Assembly (NCBI GenBank): GCA_017501255.1
Contig: JAFVXE010000015.1
Coordinates: forward strand, 1-35,899
From: Clostridia bacterium
GTDB taxonomy: Bacteria > Bacillota > Clostridia > Christensenellales > Aristaeellaceae
DNA length: 35,899 nt
Reading direction: 5' to 3'
The stretch's first letter is position 1. Every line of letters begins with the position of its first letter. Of the stretch, positions 30,945-35,899 are shown piece after piece. The position numbers were made by a program, and so were the translations under genes. The notes beneath the pieces are model-generated. The model was not told the origin of the DNA, did no database searches, and was given only the letters and a program-made list of their open reading frames with translations.

Positions 30945-32456
30945 TTACCCTTCCTCGCTCAAGCAGGCTCTCACTTCCGCTTCCCCTAAGGTTTCCCGCT
31001 CCAGCAAAAGCCGGGTGAGCCGCTCCCACTGATGCCGGTGGCTCCGGAGCAGTCCCGCCGCCAACTGCTGACCCATGGCCAGCCAGCGCTGGGCAGCTGC
31101 ATCCTTCTGGGGCTGAGCGAAGTAATAGGCCTCTTCCGTACCGGGCAGCATTCCCCACTCGCACACCATGCGCTGGGCCAGCACGGCGGCTTTTTCGATG
31201 TCGTTGGCAGCGCCGTTGGTTACCTGCTCGCTGCCGCACAGCAGCATCTCCGCTTCCCGGCCGATCAATGCCACGGCGATGTGATGAAGCAGCTCCTGCT
31301 TGTGATGGAACAGCTTTTCCGGGGGAATGGCCATGCTGTAACCGGCAGCGCCTTTGCCGGTGGGAATGATGGATACCTTGCGGATGCTGCTTTCCGGCAG
31401 CAGAATGGCGGTGGCCAGCGCATGGGCGGCTTCGTGGGCGGCGGTCAGCTCCCGCTCCTTCTGCTGCCGGAGGGGATTGCGCTCCTGCCCGAACAGCAGC
31501 GTATCCATGGCATGATGGATATCCTGCTGGCTGATGGACGTGCTGCCTCGCTTCACGGCCAGAATGGCGGCTTCATTCAGTAAACCTTCCAGCCTTGCGC
31601 CGGAGAACATGGCGGTCTGGGCGGCAATCTGGCCAAGGTTCACGGTGTCATCCATGGGCTTTTGCCGGGCGTGTACCGCAAGGATCATCTCCCGCTCCTT
31701 CAGGCCGGGCAAAGGCACTTCGATGTGCCGGTCAAACCGCCCGGCCCGCAGCAGGGCCTCGTCCAACGTGTCGATGCGGTTGGTGGCAGCCACCACCACC
31801 ACACCCTGATGATCGTGGAATCCGCTCATTTCGGAAAGCAGCGCATTCAGGGTCTGCTCCCGCTCGTCGCTGCGGTTGTCACGCTTTTTGCCGATGGCGT
31901 CGATCTCGTCAAAGAAGATCACCGCACGGCCTGCCTTGCGGGCTTTGGCAAACAGACTGCGGATGCGGCTGGCACCCACGCCTACATACATCTCCACAAA
32001 ATCAGCGCCGTTGACGGCGAAAAACGGCACGCCCGCCTCCCCGGCCAGCGCCCGGGCCATCAATGTTTTTCCGGTGCCGGGCATCCCGTGGAGCAGTACG
32101 CCCCGGGGGATATGGGCGCCCATGCGGGCAAATTCCTCCGGCCGGCGGATGAAATCCACCAGATCCCGCAGGCTGTCCATGGCTTCGTCGTTGGCAGCCA
32201 CATCCGCAAAGCGCACGGCGGGAATCTCCCGCTGGGCGATGGGCTCGGCCACCTGCGCAAAGCTGCGTTCCTGCTGCCTCTCCCGGCTGGATGTGAAGCA
32301 CATGGCCGCCAGCAGCACAAGGATCAACAGCCCGTAGGGCCATGCATCCCGGGCAGGCGAATCCCCGGCCCGGGCGAAAAACAATGTCACAAATAGAATC
32401 AATACAGCAAGGCTTGCGGGCAGCAACGCCCGACCCCGCTTGATGCTCGAGGGCAT
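30945..32456 (-). CDS. FtsH-like AAA metalloprotease with minimal extracytoplasmic loop
   Basis: The protein has 503 residues, against about 600-650 for standard FtsH. Two membrane helices (11-29 and 40-55) are joined by only about ten residues instead of the usual domain of 70 or more. The AAA module has Walker A GMPGTGKT (124-131), the pore loop FVEMYVGVGASR, Walker B VIFFDEID (179-186) and ATNRIDTLDEALLRAGRFDR. The zinc protease has HEAAH (341-345) and the third ligand Asp419 in NGAANDIEKAA, so it should be active. FtsH degrades membrane and short-lived proteins. The ATG at 32456 has AGGAGGTG six bases upstream. An open frame extends further upstream but is antisense to the penicillin-binding protein gene and low-complexity. 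Confidence 0.9.
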   Translation of the reverse strand: MPSSIKRGRALLPASLAVLILFVTLFFARAGDSPARDAWPYGLLILVLLAAMCFTSSRERQQERSFAQVAEPIAQREIPAVRFADVAANDEAMDSLRDLVDFIRRPEEFARMGAHIPRGVLLHGMPGTGKTLMARALAGEAGVPFFAVNGADFVEMYVGVGASRIRSLFAKARKAGRAVIFFDEIDAIGKKRDNRSDEREQTLNALLSEMSGFHDHQGVVVVAATNRIDTLDEALLRAGRFDRHIEVPLPGLKEREMILAVHARQKPMDDTVNLGQIAAQTAMFSGARLEGLLNEAAILAVKRGSTSISQQDIHHAMDTLLFGQERNPLRQQKERELTAAHEAAHALATAILLPESSIRKVSIIPTGKGAAGYSMAIPPEKLFHHKQELLHHIAVALIGREAEMLLCGSEQVTNGAANDIEKAAVLAQRMVCEWGMLPGTEEAYYFAQPQKDAAAQRWLAMGQQLAAGLLRSHRHQWERLTRLLLERETLGEAEVRACLSEEG

Positions 32457-32485
32457 ACCGTCCACCTCCTGATGAATGCACGTGC

Positions 32486-32515
32486 AGTATACAGGAGGCA
32501 TGAATGCTGTGTAAA
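32486..32515 (-). promoter_or_regulatory. Promoter of the FtsH-like gene
   Basis: On the minus strand TTTACA (32515-32510), 18 bases, TATACT (32491-32486). The palindrome TGCACGTGCA (32478-32487) lies across the end of the -10 and the start region. Confidence 0.65.
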
Positions 32516-32635
32516 TGGTGCATATTGGCGCATTTTCCACGGTTTTTGAAGGGAAAAAACGCACATAGTATCCAAAGGCGGGTAACTGTATGAAAAACAC
32601 AGCCCTGTGTCCCGCCGCCTCTGGAGGGATGACGG

Positions 32636-35512
32636 ATGAAAAAGGCAAAGGAACCAGTAAAAAAGGCAAAAGAGCAGCGTCCCGCAACCGGGGGGACGGG
32701 GCTGGAACCAACGGATGGGAAGGACATCCGGCAGGAGGAAGCCGTTCAGGAGGCGACGGATGCTCAACCAGCTGCGGAAGAAACGAATGCAAACACCCCG
32801 GATGAAAAGACGGATGGCCCGGAAAGCAACGGGCAGGAACCGCAAATGCCACCCCATCCCCGGCAGGTGCGCAAGCAACAGCGCATCCATGACCGAGCCC
32901 ACCGCAGGGAGGAAGCGGCCCTGCGCAAGGCGGAGCGGCTTCTGTGGCAGGAGGAGCAGGAGCAGCAGATCCGGGAAGCCAGAAGCCGCAAGCCGGATAT
33001 CCGGGGCCGCGCCGCCCGGCGCATCTACCGGATGCGCAAGCAGCAGGGCAGGCAGCTGGGCACGCCGGATCTGCGCAAGGCCGGTTTTCCGGAAAAGAAG
33101 CGACCCCTCCGGCGGGTGGGTGTGGCGCTGCTGTGCCTGTTTGTGCTGATGGGTTCGGCGGCATTTTACCTTCTGGATGTGCCCAGCTGGCAGCGGCTGG
33201 ATGTGAGCAAGATCACCGCCGCACCCCAGACCGGCCGGATGTTTGACAATCAGGGGGAGCTGATCGCCACCATCCGGGGCAGCCAGAACCGGGTGGTCAT
33301 CCCGCTGGAACAGATTCCCCAGCAGATCCGGGATGTGTTCATAGCGGCGGAGGATCAGCGGTTTTACCAGCACAAAGGCGTGGATGTGGTGCGCCTCTTT
33401 GGCGCATTGGCGGCCAATATCCGTCAGGGCGGCTATGCCCAGGGCGGCAGTACCATCACCATGCAGCTGATCCGTCAGAGCCACCTGAGCACCAAGAAAA
33501 CCATCACCCGCAAAGCAGAGGAAATCGCTCTGGCCCTGCAGCTGGAAGCCCGCATGAGCAAGGATGAAATTCTGGCCATGTACCTGAATTACATCTATTT
33601 CGGCAACGGGGCCTATGGCATTCAGGCAGCCGCCCGCACCTATTTCGGCGTGGACGCCGCCGACCTGACGCTGGCCCAGGCGGCATCGCTGGCGGCCTCC
33701 ATCAAAGCGCCCAGCTACTATGCGCCCCACGCCGACCGGGAAAACAACCTGAACCGGCGGGGATATATCCTGTCCACCATGCTCTCGCTGGGCATGATCT
33801 CCCAGGAAGCCTACGATCAGGCCTGCGCCGAGGAACTGGTGCTGGCAGAGCAGGTTCCCGAAGAGATCACCTACGGCTGGTTCGTGGATGCTGCGCTGGA
33901 TGAAGCCGAGCAGATTCTGGGGCTCAGCAGCGATCAGGTGCTCACCGGCGGCTTCACCATCGAGACCACCCTGAGCCGCACCCATCAGGATGCACTGGAT
34001 GCGCAGTTTGCCAAGGACCTGTTTCCGGCCAATGCCAGCGATGGCACCCAAGTGCAGGGCGCTGCCGCCTGTGTGGATGTGCGCACCGGTCAGGTGCTGG
34101 CCATCGTAGGCGGGCGGGAATATCAGGTGCGCCGTGGCTTCAACCGGGCCACGGACCTGCGCCGTCAGCCCGGCTCAGCCCTGAAACCGCTGGTGGCCTA
34201 CGCTCCGGCCATTGACCAATATGGTTACATGACTGCCAGCGTCCTCCGGGACGAACCTACCAATTTCGGCGGCTACAAGCCCCGCAACGCCAGCTATACC
34301 TATTATGGCAATGTGAGTATGCGCACCGCACTTCAAAACAGCCTCAACGTATCCACCGTGGCCCTGATGAACGAGATCGGCGTACCTGCCGGGCGGGAAT
34401 ACCTGGCGAAAGTAGGCATCCCGCTGGACAACCGGGACAGCAATCTGGCCCTGGCGCTGGGGGCCATGACCTACGGGGTCAGCCCGGTGCAGCTGGCGGC
34501 GGCCTATTCCCCCTTTGCCAATGGCGGCACCTTCTACGAACCCCATATGATCCTGCGCATCACCGGCCCATCGGGACAGGTGCTCTATCAGCGGCGGCAG
34601 GAGGGGGAGCAGGTGCTCAAGGCCACCTCTGCCTTCCTGATGACCAGCCTGTTGCAGTCCGTTACCTCCAGCGGCACCGGCGCCAAGCTCAGCGCAGCGG
34701 GCACGCCGGTGGCCGGTAAAACCGGTACCGTCAACATGACCGGCGGAGGCAACCGGGATATCTGGATGGCCTGCTACAACAGCGAGATCGCCTGCGCCTT
34801 CTGGATGGGCTTTGACGAGCCCGACCAGAACCACAAGCTGGCAGGCTGGGTCAGCGGCGGCGACAACACTGCCGCTATGGCCCGGGACTACTTCCGCACC
34901 CTGTACAAAGACCGGGATAAGCCCCAGTTCACCCGGCCCAACGGTATTATTTCGCTGGAAATTGACAAACAGGCCATCAAATGGCGGGGCGAACCCATGC
35001 TGGCAGTGGATCTGACCCCCAAAAAGTACCGCTATACCGAGTATTTCACTGAGGACAACCACCCCACCAAGAAAAGCGACGTGTGGACGCCGCCCCGTTC
35101 GCCCAACCGCTTCGTGGTGGGTCACAGCGATTCCGGGTATCCGCTGCTGATCATCCAGCCTGCGGATGAAGCTGTCTACCGGGTGCAGCGGGATGCCTAC
35201 GGCGAGAGCTTCATCCTGACCGAGCTGTACGGCACCCCCGGCGAGACCCTCTATTACACCGATACCTCCGCCAAGCCCGGGGTCATGTACACCTACCGGG
35301 TCATTCCAGTTCACGCCGAGCTTTTGAACAACGGCATCCTGCTGGAAGGCGTACAGGCGGTGCAGGTGGGTCAAAGCAAGCATTCCGCCAACGGCTCCTT
35401 CTGGGACGGCATCCGGGATCTTTTCCGGGGCAGGGATGACGATGACGATGATGACGACGATGTGGTGGAAAGCATGACGGAGAACCAGACCTCGATTTTC
35501 TGGGCGGAGTGA
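32636..35512 (+). CDS. Class A penicillin-binding protein (PBP1A type)
   Basis: The protein has 958 residues. Residues 1-160 are a long charged, low-complexity cytoplasmic tail. A membrane helix (161-180) follows, then the GT51 glycosyltransferase domain with EDQRFYQHKGVD (catalytic Glu239) and QGGSTITMQL (269-278), then the transpeptidase domain with SALK (Ser514, Lys517), SLN (569-571) and KTGT (695-698). It polymerises and cross-links peptidoglycan. The C-terminus has a fibronectin-like stretch and a run of nine aspartates (934-942). GGAGG lies eight bases before the ATG. The leader folds as GGCGGG/CCCGCC with an inner ACACAG/CTGTGT. It is divergent from the FtsH-like gene and ends at a clear terminator. 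Confidence 0.95.
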   Translation: MKKAKEPVKKAKEQRPATGGTGLEPTDGKDIRQEEAVQEATDAQPAAEETNANTPDEKTDGPESNGQEPQMPPHPRQVRKQQRIHDRAHRREEAALRKAERLLWQEEQEQQIREARSRKPDIRGRAARRIYRMRKQQGRQLGTPDLRKAGFPEKKRPLRRVGVALLCLFVLMGSAAFYLLDVPSWQRLDVSKITAAPQTGRMFDNQGELIATIRGSQNRVVIPLEQIPQQIRDVFIAAEDQRFYQHKGVDVVRLFGALAANIRQGGYAQGGSTITMQLIRQSHLSTKKTITRKAEEIALALQLEARMSKDEILAMYLNYIYFGNGAYGIQAAARTYFGVDAADLTLAQAASLAASIKAPSYYAPHADRENNLNRRGYILSTMLSLGMISQEAYDQACAEELVLAEQVPEEITYGWFVDAALDEAEQILGLSSDQVLTGGFTIETTLSRTHQDALDAQFAKDLFPANASDGTQVQGAAACVDVRTGQVLAIVGGREYQVRRGFNRATDLRRQPGSALKPLVAYAPAIDQYGYMTASVLRDEPTNFGGYKPRNASYTYYGNVSMRTALQNSLNVSTVALMNEIGVPAGREYLAKVGIPLDNRDSNLALALGAMTYGVSPVQLAAAYSPFANGGTFYEPHMILRITGPSGQVLYQRRQEGEQVLKATSAFLMTSLLQSVTSSGTGAKLSAAGTPVAGKTGTVNMTGGGNRDIWMACYNSEIACAFWMGFDEPDQNHKLAGWVSGGDNTAAMARDYFRTLYKDRDKPQFTRPNGIISLEIDKQAIKWRGEPMLAVDLTPKKYRYTEYFTEDNHPTKKSDVWTPPRSPNRFVVGHSDSGYPLLIIQPADEAVYRVQRDAYGESFILTELYGTPGETLYYTDTSAKPGVMYTYRVIPVHAELLNNGILLEGVQAVQVGQSKHSANGSFWDGIRDLFRGRDDDDDDDDDVVESMTENQTSIFWAE

Positions 35513-35527
35513 GGAAGGAGCAGGAAG

Positions 35528-35569
35528 GCAGCAAGCAATGCTGATGGTGTTGCTTGCTGCTTTCTTTTT
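35528..35569 (+). terminator. Terminator of the penicillin-binding protein gene
   Basis: GCAGCAAGCAA (35528-35538) pairs with TTGCTTGCTGC (35550-35560), followed by TTTCTTTTT. Confidence 0.92.
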
Positions 35570-35614
35570 GTGCGCAAGGGGGCTTAATCACCTGCCCCGT
35601 CAATGGCCTTGCAG

Positions 35615-35703
35615 ATACCCCCTACCATCAGTCAGGCTGCGCCTGACAGCTTCCTCCCCCGATGGGGGAAGAAGCCTTTGGGGGTATTTCCCCAGTTGGG
35701 GAA
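35615..35703. repeat. Palindromic three-way-junction repeat element
   Basis: An outer stem ATACCCCC (35615-35622) with GGGGGTAT (35680-35687) encloses two hairpins: GTCAGGC/GCCTGAC (35631-35637/35641-35647) and TTCCTCCCCC with GGGGGAAGAA (35651-35660/35664-35673). A further TTCCCC/GGGGAA hairpin follows. The block recalls intergenic repeats with a TCAGGC...GCCTGA core that are common in gut Clostridia. No gene is seen between 35513 and the window end. Confidence 0.7.
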
Positions 35704-35739
35704 CCGGCAGGAACGGTAGTGCAGCCAACCAGCGAAAAG

Positions 35740-35821
35740 CGCCTTGTTCGGGAGGCAGGAGAAACGGAGCACAGCCAAGGTGCTCCCCGCACCGCGACGG
35801 TAGCGGACGACGTCAAATCCC
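35740..35821. repeat. Right copy of the 82-bp dispersed repeat
   Basis: It matches 7-88 in the same orientation with one base difference. The similarity ends at CAAATCCC on the right and starts at CGCC on the left. The sequence beyond 35821 differs from that beyond 88 apart from short shared pieces such as AAGGGCACA. Confidence 0.85.
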
Positions 35822-35899
35822 TAAGCTGTTTTTCGGGGCGGATGAAGGGCACAGGTTGGGTGCCCAATGAGCAAGGATGCAGCCAAGATACGATAACGC

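Noticed and set aside
32457..33164. A 236-residue N-terminal extension of the FtsH-like protein
   Set aside because: The extension is Pro/Ala/Cys-rich antisense sequence; a strong ribosome site and promoter place the start at 32456.
32399..34051. A 550-codon open frame on the minus strand
   Set aside because: It is antisense to the penicillin-binding protein gene and overlaps the FtsH-like promoter; no domain is visible.

Overview
The window looks like chromosomal DNA of a G+C-rich, spore-forming member of the Clostridia, probably a gut Oscillospirales- or Christensenellales-type lineage. The evidence is a complete spoIIAA-spoIIAB-sigF cluster with a sigma-H-type promoter, a pair of CotF-type spore coat genes, a VanW protein, a VanZ protein, BMP and DegV proteins, a DUF1836 regulator, and strong GGAGG ribosome binding sites throughout. 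Species cannot be named from the sequence. No tRNA, rRNA or CRISPR array was seen.

Layout. 1-361: repeat-rich non-coding DNA; an 82-bp piece of it recurs at 35740-35821. 362-1737 (-): spoIIA operon encoding an unusually short sigma-F. 1920-4127 (-): two metallophosphoesterases. 4428-7897 (-): HAD phosphatase, double-GNAT protein and a cytoplasmic leucine-rich-repeat protein, with one promoter and one terminator. 8127-12625 (+): corA behind a long structured leader, then two more metallophosphoesterases, a GNAT and a nucleotidyltransferase-GNAT fusion. 12648-14060 (+): secreted SH3/VanW protein, convergent with a Pro/Gln-rich membrane protein and a thioredoxin-fold protein (14161-16198, -). 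16371-19702 (+): aminotransferase, a likely Re-citrate synthase and VanZ. 19863-22289 (+): an A+T-rich restriction-modification operon that looks acquired. 22477-25145: BMP lipoprotein, zinc-ribbon protein, small P-loop kinase. 25569-28390 (-): XRE-TPR regulator overlapping an ABC exporter. 28686-30230: DegV and DUF1836 genes, divergent around repeated ACAGGT sites. 30418-30853 (+): spore coat pair. 30945-35512: a minimal FtsH-like protease divergent from a class A penicillin-binding protein.

The most interesting signal is the corA leader (8162-8368). It holds a consensus promoter, a 23-codon leader ORF with a perfect Shine-Dalgarno sequence whose peptide begins MDADP (compare MEPDP of enterobacterial MgtL), a terminator whose U-run ends one base before the corA start codon, and a 9-bp antiterminator formed between the leader ORF and the terminator's 5' arm. 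This reads as a leader-peptide attenuator for a magnesium channel gene, where the usual Firmicute solution would be an M-box riboswitch.

Other points worth attention are a sigma-F lacking the region 3 that SpoIIAB normally grips, an inverted repeat over the sigma-H promoter of spoIIA, a predicted leaderless DUF1836 mRNA in a multi-site operator region, an FtsH with almost no extracytoplasmic domain, and a promoter-embedded palindrome ahead of the DNA methyltransferase. Functions are inferred from motifs read by eye; no database search was possible.
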